Source: Paenibacillus soyae
GTDB taxonomy: Bacteria > Bacillota > Bacilli > Paenibacillales > Paenibacillaceae
Assembly (NCBI RefSeq): GCF_024623455.1
Contig: NZ_JANIPJ010000011.1
Coordinates: 161,400 to 225,399, forward strand
Direction of reading: 5' to 3'
DNA length: 64,000 nucleotides
Part shown: in pieces, positions 6,572-15,350 of the stretch
How positions within the stretch are numbered: the stretch's first letter is position 1
Layout of the letters: each line of letters starts with the position of its first letter
The notes under the pieces: generated by a model
What the model saw: only the letters and a program-made list of their open reading frames with translations
What the model was told of the DNA's origin: nothing
Databases searched by the model: none
Position numbers and translations under genes: made by a program

Positions 6572-9500
6572 ATGAAGAGAAGGTTTAAGAAGTACATGTC
6601 GGTACTGCTCACCGTTTCCATGGCAGCTACGCTTATGCCCTCGTTGGTTCTGGGTGCGGAGGGAGATGGCGGCACCCCGCCTGTCGCTTTGACTCAAGTT
6701 GGCGATGTTTTGGATTTTGAGGATGGAGAGCTGCTAGGAACCGTAACCGGCGCCCCGGCAGCCACGGGCTCGGGGTCCATTTCGGTAGCGGATTTTGATT
6801 CCAACAAGGTGCTTCGCGTTCAGCCTCCGGGAATGGATGCGGATTCGAGCGCGGCCAAACAAGCAAGCTTCTGGTGGACGCTTCCCCTTGATAGCGGAGA
6901 GTATGACCTTACCGGCAAAGATCAGGTTGAGGTAACCTTCGACTGGTGGGTGGACATTACCCGCCCTAGCGCAAACTCCCTTGATGTCCGCCTTAACGAA
7001 GGCGCGGATCAAGTCGTAACGCTTCGAACGTCCGGAGGCGGAACGAGCGCGAACTCGCCTGCGAGCATTTCCTTCTACAGCGGGAATATGGCCGCCAACA
7101 ACGCTCCGGCATTAGGAGCGGCCACAACCGCGCTAACCGGCGTGCCGCGCCTGACCAAGCTTTCGGCGGCCCTGAACGTCGATCTTCTGGCGCAAGTGGC
7201 GTTCATTAGCCTTACCAACGACGATGGCTCCATTCAATACGCCGCGCCGCAGCCAATAGCCCTGCCGAGCGACGGGCTGACCAGCATAAGCATTGGCGCG
7301 AGCCGGGCCAGCGGACAGAACTGGGCGAGGTTTAATGCGGTTGCGGGCGTTGATTGGGATGAAAGCACGTATGGCATGCGCGTGGATAACATCCAATTCA
7401 AGGCCGCTGCCTCCGGCGGCGTAAAACCGACCATAAACCCAAGCGAGGTTATCCTATCTCCAAACGCAGCGGCTAGCCTGGAATATGGGGAGGGTTCGCT
7501 TGCAGACAAGCGTACCGCTACCTTCAGCGCGGTTGTCCTGCCTGTTAACGCAACCGACAGGACGTTTACATGGTCGACCAGCGACCCTAGCATTGCCGCT
7601 ATTGTCGTAAACCCGGATAACAGCGTGACGGTTACCGGAATAGGCTCAGGAGAGGCCGCCTTAACGGCTGTGTCCAATATGGACGGATCCATAGCCAATA
7701 GCGTGCAGATTCAAGTCAAATATGTCCCGCCGATAACCGAACCTGCTCCGGACTTTTCCGCTCTAGTAGAGGAAGGGTACAAGCAGGAGTTCGGAAGCAG
7801 CTTCGCCGGAAACGATACGACCCCGCTCTGGATATTCGCCGGCGGTACCTACCATACGCTTGCCAGGGAAGACGCGCCTCGAATCAATAACTATTTCCGG
7901 TTTGACGCGTCCGGTTCGGGCAACCGCGGCGGTAAGGGCGATTTACCGTACGCCGTGTCCGGCAGTAAGGTGTATGCTCACTTTGACTGGAAGGTTCCAG
8001 CGGTCTCCACCTTGCAAAATACGTTTAACCTAAGCTTCCAGGATGGGGCCAATGTTCTGCTCAGCTTAAGAACAGGCACCTATAATGGCGCGAGGACCAT
8101 AGGCGCGTTCGCAGGGGCTCTGCCGGGGCCGACCGGCTCTAACCCGGCCAATTTCTGGAGCAGCGACCGTTACCACGCGTTTAGTTATAACGAGGTTAAT
8201 ATTTGGTACACGATAGGCGTAGAGTTTGATTTCGATACGATGATCGCTACGGTTTCCCTTGTTCCGAGGGATCAAGCCGCAGCCGTGCCCTCCGTGGTGA
8301 CGGTTCCTTTCGCAGGCAGCCAAATCAGCTCGTTCGTTCTCACCGGCGAGCGCGCGGGAGGTAATAACCTCGGCGTTGTGGATAACGGCATGGATAACTT
8401 GTATTTCTTCACAAAGCCGCTTTCATCGGACACAATAACCGAAGTGCTGCCGTATGACTTCTTGCCGGAGCGTCCCGCAACGGCGGACGATAATACGTGG
8501 CAAAGCTGGTTCAAGACGGTTTATATCGGAGATGTGGCCGACGAGGCAGGGCTTAACCTGCCGACAACCGTTCAAGTGAAGGTGGCGGGCGGCAGTACCG
8601 AAACGGTAGGCGTAACCTGGGCTTTAACCGAAGCGCCATGGTCGACAACAGCCGCTGAATTGGTTTATGACCCGGAGAAGCAAGGCGTATTCTCCTATGT
8701 AGGAACGCTCGAGAGTGTTCCAGGCGTAGCGGTCAATCGGATGGAAGTAAAAGCGAAGCTTTACATCGAGAACCGCCATAAAGAAAAAATAACCTCCGAG
8801 CCGATCTCCATGGAGTGGCTGGACAGAGGAGTAACAGCCGTTCCGGAAAACAGCGGGCAAGGCATACTTGTAACATGGCGTCTGCTCGCCTCGGAATATG
8901 ACATGGGTTTAACCTTTAACGTGTACAGAAACGGCGATAAGGTTAACGCAACACCGGTTGCAACGCTTAATTATGTGGACGCAGACGGTCAAACCGGGGA
9001 CCAATATGTTGTAGAGACCGTTAGTACCGGCGCAACAAGCAAGCCTGCAACGGCATGGGCCAATAACTACAAGGATATTCCCCTGCAGAAGCCGGCGGAT
9101 CGTCCCAACCCGGCGCTGGCTTACGGAGCGGCATCCAATGCGGATCCGATTACCTATACGGCAAACGACACCTCCGTAGCCGATGTTAATGGAGATGGCC
9201 AGTATGAAATTCTGGTCAAATGGTATCCTTCGCAGGCCCAAGACCCGGGCCTTGCCAACAGGCACACCGGAGAAACGATATTCGACGCTTATACCCTTGA
9301 AGGCAAGCTGCTGTGGAGAATCAACCTGGGCATCAATATCGTGTCCAGCGCGCATCACAGCGCGTTCAACTTCTATGATCTGGATCAGGACGGCAAGGCG
9401 GAGTTCTCGGTCAAGACAGCCGACGGAACCAGAGGTTATCTTCCGAAAGCGGATGGCACGATTAATGATCTGACAGATACTCCGGCATGGGTATTGGGCG

Positions 9501-11329
9501 ATCCCGAAGCGGTATGGGTAGGCGGCCTTCAAAACCCGGCGAATAACAACCAGGTTAACAACACGGCGCTTGGCAGGGTGGCGTCCGGTCCGGAAACCTT
9601 TACGGTATTTAATGGCGCAACAGGCGAGCCGGTCGACACGGTCAATTATTTTGCGCCGTACAACATCACCCCTAACTGGGGCGACAATAACAATAACCGC
9701 AGCGACCGCTTCAACGGAGCAGTGGCCTATATGCCGAAGAATGGCATAGATGGCGCGGAGCCGTATCCTACGGTTATCGAGGTGCGCGCCCATTACGGAC
9801 CGGGATTTGCGGCTGCTTATCAGCTGATAGACGGCAAAATTGTGGAAATTTGGAGATTTAAGCTGGCGGAGTGGAATGCCGGCGGTAATCAGGGCAATCA
9901 TAACGTAAAAGTCGCGGATGTGGATTTCGACGGTTATAGCGAAGTGGTGCTTGGCGGCATTACGCTGGACCAGGACGGAACGATCGTGTGGAGCACCAAC
10001 GGAACAAGGGGAACAGTGGCCGGTGGCCACGGCGACGCGCTTCATGTATCCGCAATGGTGCCGGGCAGCGACGAAATTTATGTGTTCCAGCCGCATGAGG
10101 CCGGACCTCCGAACAACGTATCCTTGGTGCGCGGTTCCACAGGGGAGCCTGTATGGACGTATGCGGCCAACCTGGGCGACGTCGGGCGCGGCGTTGCGGC
10201 CAATGTCACTCCTTTGCCGGGCTTCGAGGTTTGGGCCATCGGAACGCCTATGTACAATATCGTGAGCGGCGAGATGATTACGAGCGATGTCGGAGGCATT
10301 GGCGTTGCCGGCAAGGCTCCTGTTAACTTCGTCCTGTATTGGGACGGAGACCTGCTCAGCGAGTTTTTTGACGGGCCGGACAATAATAACTCGACAGACT
10401 CCCCATCCATTACGAAGTTTAATTATAATGTGGCAACAGGGGAAAGCGGGCTTGAAACGCTCCAGACCCTGACCGGAGCCTACTCCAACAACGGAACAAA
10501 AGCGAATCCAAGCCTTATCGCGGATATATTCGGAGACTGGCGCGACGAGGTTCTTGTTCGCACGAGCGACAATAATGCTCTAAGAATCTACACGACGGAT
10601 ATCCCGACGGATAACGTGATTTACACGCTGATGCATGATCCGCAGTATCGTTTGGCGGCGAACTCGCAGAACGCGATGTACAACCAGCCGGCGCATTTGG
10701 GCTTCTACCTGGGTGAAGACATACGCGACGAAGTTCAGGCGATGCAGCTTCCGGTGCCAAACCTAGCCTATACGGTGGAGCATTCTACGCTCTCGACGGC
10801 GACGGCTACGTTCTATACGAATGCTAGAGCCGACATTGCGGTGACGGCAACATTAAACGGCAACACGCTTACGGAAATTAAGAAGGGCAATACCGGGCTT
10901 GTTGCCGGCACTGACTACAGCCTTGCTGCCCCAACCTCGGATGGCAAGCAAGCGGTGACAATCAAGAGCAGCTACTTGGCAACGTTGTCGAATGGCGATG
11001 TTCTCACCTTCGTGTTCAGCGCAGGCCAGCCGGCGGATCTGAAGATCACGGTGGCGACGCTGGACATTCTGTCCGAGCTGGAGAAGCTGACGAACGGCTA
11101 TGTACAATCGGGCGATGTGGCCGGTTCGATCGTATCCCGATTGGGGAATGCCCTTAAGCAAGCGAAGCATCATGTCGAGAAGGGCCGGACGGATCAAGCT
11201 ATTCATTTCCTCGAAAAGTATTTGGATGAACTTGACCAACCGAAGAAGAAGGATACGCTATCTCCTGTGGCCTTCAAAAACCTAACCTACTATGCCAGCT
11301 TGCTGCTTGAGCAGTGGAAATCCGAATAA
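6572..11329 (+). CDS. Secreted multidomain rhamnogalacturonan lyase (PL11 type)
   Basis: A 1585-residue exported enzyme predicted to cleave the rhamnogalacturonan I backbone of pectin by beta-elimination. A signal peptide is visible (MKRRFKKYMSVLLTVSMAAT, ending near VLGAEG). In order: a carbohydrate-binding-like beta region to about 285; a bacterial Ig-like domain at about 292-395; a second laminin-G-like region at about 405-625; the PL11 catalytic domain at about 744-1388, with DTSVADVNGDGQYEILVKW, NFYDLDQDGKAEFSVKTADG and VKVADVDFDGYSEVVLGG blades; a CBM_X2 domain at about 1393-1490; and a C-terminal FIMAH domain at about 1497-1585. PL11 enzymes are usually near 620 residues. ATG 6572 follows GGGAGGAG by eight bases. 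Confidence 0.93.
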   Translation: MKRRFKKYMSVLLTVSMAATLMPSLVLGAEGDGGTPPVALTQVGDVLDFEDGELLGTVTGAPAATGSGSISVADFDSNKVLRVQPPGMDADSSAAKQASFWWTLPLDSGEYDLTGKDQVEVTFDWWVDITRPSANSLDVRLNEGADQVVTLRTSGGGTSANSPASISFYSGNMAANNAPALGAATTALTGVPRLTKLSAALNVDLLAQVAFISLTNDDGSIQYAAPQPIALPSDGLTSISIGASRASGQNWARFNAVAGVDWDESTYGMRVDNIQFKAAASGGVKPTINPSEVILSPNAAASLEYGEGSLADKRTATFSAVVLPVNATDRTFTWSTSDPSIAAIVVNPDNSVTVTGIGSGEAALTAVSNMDGSIANSVQIQVKYVPPITEPAPDFSALVEEGYKQEFGSSFAGNDTTPLWIFAGGTYHTLAREDAPRINNYFRFDASGSGNRGGKGDLPYAVSGSKVYAHFDWKVPAVSTLQNTFNLSFQDGANVLLSLRTGTYNGARTIGAFAGALPGPTGSNPANFWSSDRYHAFSYNEVNIWYTIGVEFDFDTMIATVSLVPRDQAAAVPSVVTVPFAGSQISSFVLTGERAGGNNLGVVDNGMDNLYFFTKPLSSDTITEVLPYDFLPERPATADDNTWQSWFKTVYIGDVADEAGLNLPTTVQVKVAGGSTETVGVTWALTEAPWSTTAAELVYDPEKQGVFSYVGTLESVPGVAVNRMEVKAKLYIENRHKEKITSEPISMEWLDRGVTAVPENSGQGILVTWRLLASEYDMGLTFNVYRNGDKVNATPVATLNYVDADGQTGDQYVVETVSTGATSKPATAWANNYKDIPLQKPADRPNPALAYGAASNADPITYTANDTSVADVNGDGQYEILVKWYPSQAQDPGLANRHTGETIFDAYTLEGKLLWRINLGINIVSSAHHSAFNFYDLDQDGKAEFSVKTADGTRGYLPKADGTINDLTDTPAWVLGDPEAVWVGGLQNPANNNQVNNTALGRVASGPETFTVFNGATGEPVDTVNYFAPYNITPNWGDNNNNRSDRFNGAVAYMPKNGIDGAEPYPTVIEVRAHYGPGFAAAYQLIDGKIVEIWRFKLAEWNAGGNQGNHNVKVADVDFDGYSEVVLGGITLDQDGTIVWSTNGTRGTVAGGHGDALHVSAMVPGSDEIYVFQPHEAGPPNNVSLVRGSTGEPVWTYAANLGDVGRGVAANVTPLPGFEVWAIGTPMYNIVSGEMITSDVGGIGVAGKAPVNFVLYWDGDLLSEFFDGPDNNNSTDSPSITKFNYNVATGESGLETLQTLTGAYSNNGTKANPSLIADIFGDWRDEVLVRTSDNNALRIYTTDIPTDNVIYTLMHDPQYRLAANSQNAMYNQPAHLGFYLGEDIRDEVQAMQLPVPNLAYTVEHSTLSTATATFYTNARADIAVTATLNGNTLTEIKKGNTGLVAGTDYSLAAPTSDGKQAVTIKSSYLATLSNGDVLTFVFSAGQPADLKITVATLDILSELEKLTNGYVQSGDVAGSIVSRLGNALKQAKHHVEKGRTDQAIHFLEKYLDELDQPKKKDTLSPVAFKNLTYYASLLLEQWKSE

Positions 11330-11335
11330 ACGAGC

Positions 11336-11366
11336 GAAAATGCACCTCTCTCGAGGTGCATTTTTT
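11336..11366 (+). terminator. Rho-independent terminator after the lyase
   Basis: AAAATGCACCTC pairs with GAGGTGCATTTT across a four-base loop and runs into T. The symmetrical A/T flanks could also serve the convergent gene at 11442. Confidence 0.88.
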
Positions 11367-11441
11367 CGTGCGATTACAGCAAGATGTGGAAAGCCGGGTG
11401 AAATCGATTATGTTATTTTTATTTGCAGATGCAGATGCTCG

Positions 11442-12314
11442 CTATTCCAGATCAGAATCGAGAGGGAGTTTTTTTATAGGCGCATAGATGTGGTAGTTGG
11501 AATCCAGCTGGTGAACGTTATCAAAAGCTTGAATGAGTTCGATTTCGGTTTCGGCCGTTTCCTGTCTAGATATTTTTAGAAACCGGGCATAGTCGGTTTT
11601 CAGTACGTCCCCAATATCAAGCAGGTCGCCGCGATAGTTGAACCTTGCGCAAAAAATGGGCGGCACATCTACGGTGAAGTAAAAAGGTTGATCGATCTCC
11701 ATGCTGCCGGGGATTCCGCACAGCACCTTAAACCGGGTGGAATCGGGTTGGCAATTGGAATAAATGACGTAACAAGGTGTATTTAAGATCCCATCCATAT
11801 GACTCAACAGCAATTTGGAATGGGCGCGAATCTTCTCCTTGTAATCATCGTTGGCTAAATCCACTTCGAAGGCGATTCCGCTGACTCGAGTCTCCTTGAA
11901 TTCGGTCAGGGTGAAATCCGTGACGATATCGCCGTTAATATTTTTGATGGGTCTCTTCACGACTTCCGGAACGGGGACCGGTGGAATCGTTGTGGTTCCT
12001 GTTTTTAAAGAGCTTGGCGCAACGCCGTAGTGTCGTTTAAAAGCGCGAGTGAAGGAGGCTTGCGTACCGAAGCCAAGCTGATACGCAATATCGGTTAGCG
12101 AACTCTTGTTGTTTTGAATAAAGGCTAGGGATGCATTCAATCTTCTGGATAGAATGTAATGGTTGAGCGAACAGCCCATGATAGCCGAGAACAGCCGGTG
12201 GAAGTAGTATTTGGACAGGTTGAAGGCGCCGGCAACGGATTCTACGGTCAGGGGGTGTTGCAAATGCTCCTCAATATGGATCAATGATCGTTCGATGACT
12301 TTGTTGTGGTCCAT
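11442..12314 (-). CDS. AraC-family regulator with GyrI-like effector-binding domain
   Basis: A 290-residue regulator. The N-terminal 110 residues form two AraC helix-turn-helix motifs (VAGAFNLSKYYFHRLFSAIMG and IAYQLGFGTQASFTRAFKRH). A linker leads to a GyrI/AraC-type effector-binding domain from about residue 130. This DNA-binding-first order is the Rob/SoxS-like BmrR-effector arrangement, used to sense small hydrophobic ligands. It is transcribed divergently from the DUF4386 membrane protein at 12416, 101 bases apart, which is its likely target. GGGAGA precedes the ATG. The stop lies close to the terminator shared with the lyase. Confidence 0.88.
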   Translation of the reverse strand: MDHNKVIERSLIHIEEHLQHPLTVESVAGAFNLSKYYFHRLFSAIMGCSLNHYILSRRLNASLAFIQNNKSSLTDIAYQLGFGTQASFTRAFKRHYGVAPSSLKTGTTTIPPVPVPEVVKRPIKNINGDIVTDFTLTEFKETRVSGIAFEVDLANDDYKEKIRAHSKLLLSHMDGILNTPCYVIYSNCQPDSTRFKVLCGIPGSMEIDQPFYFTVDVPPIFCARFNYRGDLLDIGDVLKTDYARFLKISRQETAETEIELIQAFDNVHQLDSNYHIYAPIKKLPLDSDLE

Positions 12315-12415
12315 AGGATCTCCCTCTTTGCAAGTTTGAGAAGGTTATTTGGCTCAAGTATACCATCGCATAACTACTAGAATTAAACTTTTTTCCGATT
12401 GAGGAGGCGACAAAG

Positions 12416-13138
12416 ATGAGGCAAGACCGAAGAAACGCAACGATACTAGGAATCTTCTATATCTTGGCGGCGGCGACGTCGATTATAGCGGTTCTGTTGT
12501 ATGGACCTGTATTGTCGGAGCATTGGCAGACGGCCGTGGCGGATGGATCGGAATCAAGAGTTTTAATCGGCGTGGTCAATGAGCTCCTGCTTGTGGTAAC
12601 GGCCGTCGGTACGGCGGTGATGCTGTTTCCGTACGTGCGGCATTGGAATGAGCATCTTGCGCTCGGATATCTATGCTTCCGGTTCATGGAGGCCGTATTT
12701 ATCGCGATCGGTCTGGTAAGCATATTGGGGCTGTTACAGCTTAGCTCGGCTTATGCTTCAACAGACTTAGCGGATCAGACCCAATTAGAGCCTATTGGAA
12801 TGATGCTGCAGTCGATTTACGGCTGGACGGCCATGCTGGGCCCGAATCTCATGCTGGGTCTCAATACGAGCTTGTACAGTTACTTGCTATATCGAACCGG
12901 CCTTGTGCCCAAACCGCTAGCGATATTCGGAATGGTAACAGGGGGAATGGTTTTTATAGCCGGGTTGCTTCAAATGTTTGGGTTTATTACCCCATACTCG
13001 GCGGCTAAGGGACTGATGGCGCTGCCTGTGGGCGTGTACGAGATGAGCCTGGCAGGCTGGTTAATCGCGAAGGGGTATCGTCGGGAGAGTCTTGCAAAAC
13101 GGAGGGCCGAAACAGCTGCTTCGATGGTGGCTAACTAA
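12416..13138 (+). CDS. DUF4386 multi-pass membrane protein
   Basis: A 240-residue integral membrane protein with about six hydrophobic segments. The family marks are RRNATILGIFYILAAATSII at the start, FRFMEAVFIAIGLVSILGLL in the middle and YRTGLVPKPLAIFGMVTGG near the fifth helix. DUF4386 proteins have no established activity. The ribosome site GAGGAGG lies about nine bases upstream. The divergent AraC/effector-binding gene suggests inducible expression by a small molecule. A second DUF4386 gene is at 26354, also next to a regulator. Confidence 0.88.
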   Translation: MRQDRRNATILGIFYILAAATSIIAVLLYGPVLSEHWQTAVADGSESRVLIGVVNELLLVVTAVGTAVMLFPYVRHWNEHLALGYLCFRFMEAVFIAIGLVSILGLLQLSSAYASTDLADQTQLEPIGMMLQSIYGWTAMLGPNLMLGLNTSLYSYLLYRTGLVPKPLAIFGMVTGGMVFIAGLLQMFGFITPYSAAKGLMALPVGVYEMSLAGWLIAKGYRRESLAKRRAETAASMVAN

Positions 13139-13154
13139 ACCTTTGCGTGAAAAC

Positions 13155-13189
13155 AACAACAGCACCCCCATCTGGAGAGGTGCTGTTGT
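13155..13189 (-). terminator. Rho-independent terminator, minus-strand operon 13199-14165
   Basis: ACAACAGCACC pairs with GGTGCTGTTGT. On the minus strand the stem is followed by GTTTTC, while on the plus strand no T-run follows, so it mainly serves the minus-strand genes. Confidence 0.7.
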
Positions 13190-13198
13190 GCGCGAGTA

Positions 13199-13663
13199 TT
13201 AATATTCCCCTTTGATCACGAAAAACGATCCGCGAATAGTGCCGGCCAGCTTGGACTTCTGCCTGGCGAACTTAAACTTCCCTTCTAGCTCGGAGGGCAC
13301 GTCCATTCCTTCAGAGAGCTTAAACCCGACCGCGCGCTTCTTAGGGTCATCGACCGTATACATAACGTTGACCGCCAGGCCGTCCTCATAGAAGACGAAG
13401 GCCCACTGGATATTTTCCACTTGGAAACGCGACGTTTCCAAAGGCTTAGCGGCGAACTCAATGTCGCGCTCCTCCTTCAAAACCCGGTTTACGTACGCCA
13501 GGGTTTCCTGACTTTCGGCAGCTGGCGTAACCGTGAACTCATGCTTATATTTGTTCATGAAGTAGCGGGCTTCATTCGCTCGCAAACCGGCAAGCGCTTC
13601 TTGTACGGGAGACGACTCTAAGCCGCTCGTGGATACTTGTTTAAAATCTACTGCGATGGACAT
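13199..13663 (-). CDS. Conserved hypothetical protein, phage-tail-like size and composition
   Basis: A 154-residue soluble protein I do not recognise. It has no signal peptide and is charged, with a beta-rich central part (FQVENIQWAFVFYEDGLAVN followed by VMYTVDDPKKRAVGFKL). ATG 13663 is preferred over ATG 13669: TAGGAGGA abuts the latter and sits six or seven bases before the former. It lies 22 bases downstream of the YobU-like gene on the same strand and shares its terminator, so the two form an operon under the 14217-14266 element. A role with the effector-binding protein is inferred from position only. Confidence 0.7.
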   Translation of the reverse strand: MSIAVDFKQVSTSGLESSPVQEALAGLRANEARYFMNKYKHEFTVTPAAESQETLAYVNRVLKEERDIEFAAKPLETSRFQVENIQWAFVFYEDGLAVNVMYTVDDPKKRAVGFKLSEGMDVPSELEGKFKFARQKSKLAGTIRGSFFVIKGEY

Positions 13664-13685
13664 GACCATTCCTCCTAGTTCTTAT

Positions 13686-14165
13686 TTATTTTCTGACGAC
13701 GGGGATCCACACTTCACCGAAAACCATGCCGTCGCGCTGCCCCATCTCGACCGTGGCGTTCGGCCCGCCCACGTAGGCGAAGTCTTTTGCTTCCGGCAGC
13801 ACTTGACCGAAGGCGATGCCGGTAAGCATATTGCCGAGCATATCTGCTGTCTGAGCTTCCCCTTGGACAACCAGGTATTCTCCCTTAGGGAACAGAATCA
13901 CTCGAGAAGCCTCAGGCAGTGTTGCATTCGTCATAACGCCGGCGTAATACATCATTTTGTTGTTCACGGCTTCGTTCACGGCGAAAATGTAGTCATTCTC
14001 CGCTACCGCTTTGAGAGCGTCCAGTCTTCCGTCTTGCTGGGCCGCTTGCCAGAATTCCAGCTTTTCTTTGTTGATGCCGGCATAGTCCGTGTAATCGCTT
14101 TTCAGATCCGTTCCAATCCCAAGCACGGTAAAGCTTTCTTTTTCCTCAAGCGCGTAGTTTGCCAT
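13686..14165 (-). CDS. YobU-like stand-alone effector-binding (GyrI-like) protein
   Basis: A 159-residue protein made only of an AraC-type effector-binding domain: FTVLGIGTDLKSDYTDYAGI, a FWQAA helix, and the C-terminal strand VEMGQRDGMVFGEVWIPV. These proteins bind small molecules and lack a DNA-binding part. M5 of the longest frame (14165) is preferred because AAGGA lies 11 bases before it but abuts ATG 14177. It is divergent from a WYL/HTH regulator, the same pairing as yobU and yobV in Bacillus subtilis. The shared 50-bp element lies between them. A role in ligand handling for that regulator is inferred. Confidence 0.78.
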   Translation of the reverse strand: MANYALEEKESFTVLGIGTDLKSDYTDYAGINKEKLEFWQAAQQDGRLDALKAVAENDYIFAVNEAVNNKMMYYAGVMTNATLPEASRVILFPKGEYLVVQGEAQTADMLGNMLTGIAFGQVLPEAKDFAYVGGPNATVEMGQRDGMVFGEVWIPVVRK

Positions 14166-14216
14166 TTTTTCATCCATCCTTTTTCCCGAAATGTTTAGAA
14201 GCGATGTTCCTTTTCT

Positions 14217-14266
14217 CTTGCTGAGTTTATAATAACCCTTAAACGTGTCAAAAAGTGATACTGTTT
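14217..14266 (-). promoter_or_regulatory. 50-bp element between the yobU-like and WYL regulator genes
   Basis: Read on the minus strand it begins AAACAGTATCACTTTTTGAC and ends with AACTCAGCAAG. It is 43/50 identical to 231-280 upstream of the DoxX-like gene and fills most of the 112-base divergent gap. Conservation across 14 kb of unrelated sequence implies a specific operator/promoter, most simply the binding site of the adjacent WYL regulator, which would then also autoregulate. Confidence 0.7.
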
Positions 14267-14277
14267 AGGGGGCTGCC

Positions 14278-15240
14278 ATGAAAAAAGTAGAACGGATTAA
14301 CACCATCATGCGGTATATCAACAACCGCGCTTCCTTCACCATTTCCGAGATCATGCGTGAATTTCATATCTCCCGTTCAACCGCGATTCGGGATATCCGA
14401 GAAATTGAAGGCATGGGGATGCCGCTGGTCGCCGAGGTTGGCAGGGACGGGGGCTATTTCGTCATGAATAATTCGGTCCTGCCGACCGTCCGCTTTACCG
14501 ATAATGAGACCAAGGCGCTTTTTATTGCGTTTATGGCGACAAGGAATCAACAGCTTCCATATCTGAAGAGCCGCCAGTCCTTAGCGGAGAAATTACTGGG
14601 GCTCATATCGCAGAACCAGCAGGATGACCTTGTTCTCTTAAATCAAATTTTGCTGTTCGAAGGGACCAACCCGAATAATCCGGACCTGCTGGAGCTGTCG
14701 GATCTTCCGCATCCTATTCTAGAGAAGCTTATTCAACTCCTGCTGTCGGATACCTGCTTATTGCTCACCATGTATGAAGGGGGTTCTACCAACTCGTATC
14801 CTATTTATCTCCTTCACCTTTACCGGGAGAAAAGCGTTTGGCTAATAGAGGGCTTCGACCTAATGGAAGAGAAGAGACGCATTCTCTCCGTCGATAACCT
14901 CACCGATGTAGAGCCCTACCCCGTGAATAAGAGGCTAAGCCGAAAAAAGATACGGGAGAAGCTAAGCAAGCAGGAGGAGGCGATCAACCTTGTCCTTGAG
15001 CTGGGTCCCAAAGCTATTGCGCAGTTCAAAAAATATCATCCGTTAAAGGTATCTATTTCCTATACCGATCCTTTCCAAACGAGAGCCATTCTAAAAACCT
15101 ATGTCCAGGTTCATCATGCGGAAGAGCTGGCCGAAATGACCAGCTGGCTGCTTTTCTTGGGAGCCGATATTAAGATCAAGGAGCTGCCGAAAGAGATGAT
15201 GGAGGCCCTACAAGAAAGGTTTATCCGATTGGGCCCATAA
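14278..15240 (+). CDS. HTH-11/WYL-domain transcriptional regulator (YobV/YafY type)
   Basis: A 320-residue cytoplasmic regulator. Residues 1-60 are a DeoR-like winged helix (ASFTISEIMREFHISRSTAI and RDIREIEGMGMPLVAEVGRD). A middle WYL-type ligand domain contains YLLHLYREKSVWLIEGFDL, and the C-terminal WCX-like part begins near residue 230. Such proteins act as ligand-dependent repressors or activators. AGGGGG precedes the ATG. It is divergent from the YobU-like gene and probably binds the 50-bp element between them and its copy before the DoxX-like gene. It has no close downstream partner: the next start is 15351. Confidence 0.88.
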   Translation: MKKVERINTIMRYINNRASFTISEIMREFHISRSTAIRDIREIEGMGMPLVAEVGRDGGYFVMNNSVLPTVRFTDNETKALFIAFMATRNQQLPYLKSRQSLAEKLLGLISQNQQDDLVLLNQILLFEGTNPNNPDLLELSDLPHPILEKLIQLLLSDTCLLLTMYEGGSTNSYPIYLLHLYREKSVWLIEGFDLMEEKRRILSVDNLTDVEPYPVNKRLSRKKIREKLSKQEEAINLVLELGPKAIAQFKKYHPLKVSISYTDPFQTRAILKTYVQVHHAEELAEMTSWLLFLGADIKIKELPKEMMEALQERFIRLGP

Positions 15241-15350
15241 GAGTCGTCATTCACAAAATGTCCATAATAGAGGGATTATATCCTTATTTTACCTATCTTG
15301 TCTATTATGATAAGATAGACGGGATAATAGATTACCCTGGAGGTGCACTT

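Noticed and set aside
8909..10096. 395-codon minus-strand ORF opposite the PL11 domain
   Set aside because: It is a shadow frame without ribosome site or domain; the plus strand carries the catalytic domain.
15258..15350. Longer N-terminus of the M13 peptidase
   Set aside because: The extra residues lack a ribosome site and would bury the signal peptide that starts at GTG 15351.
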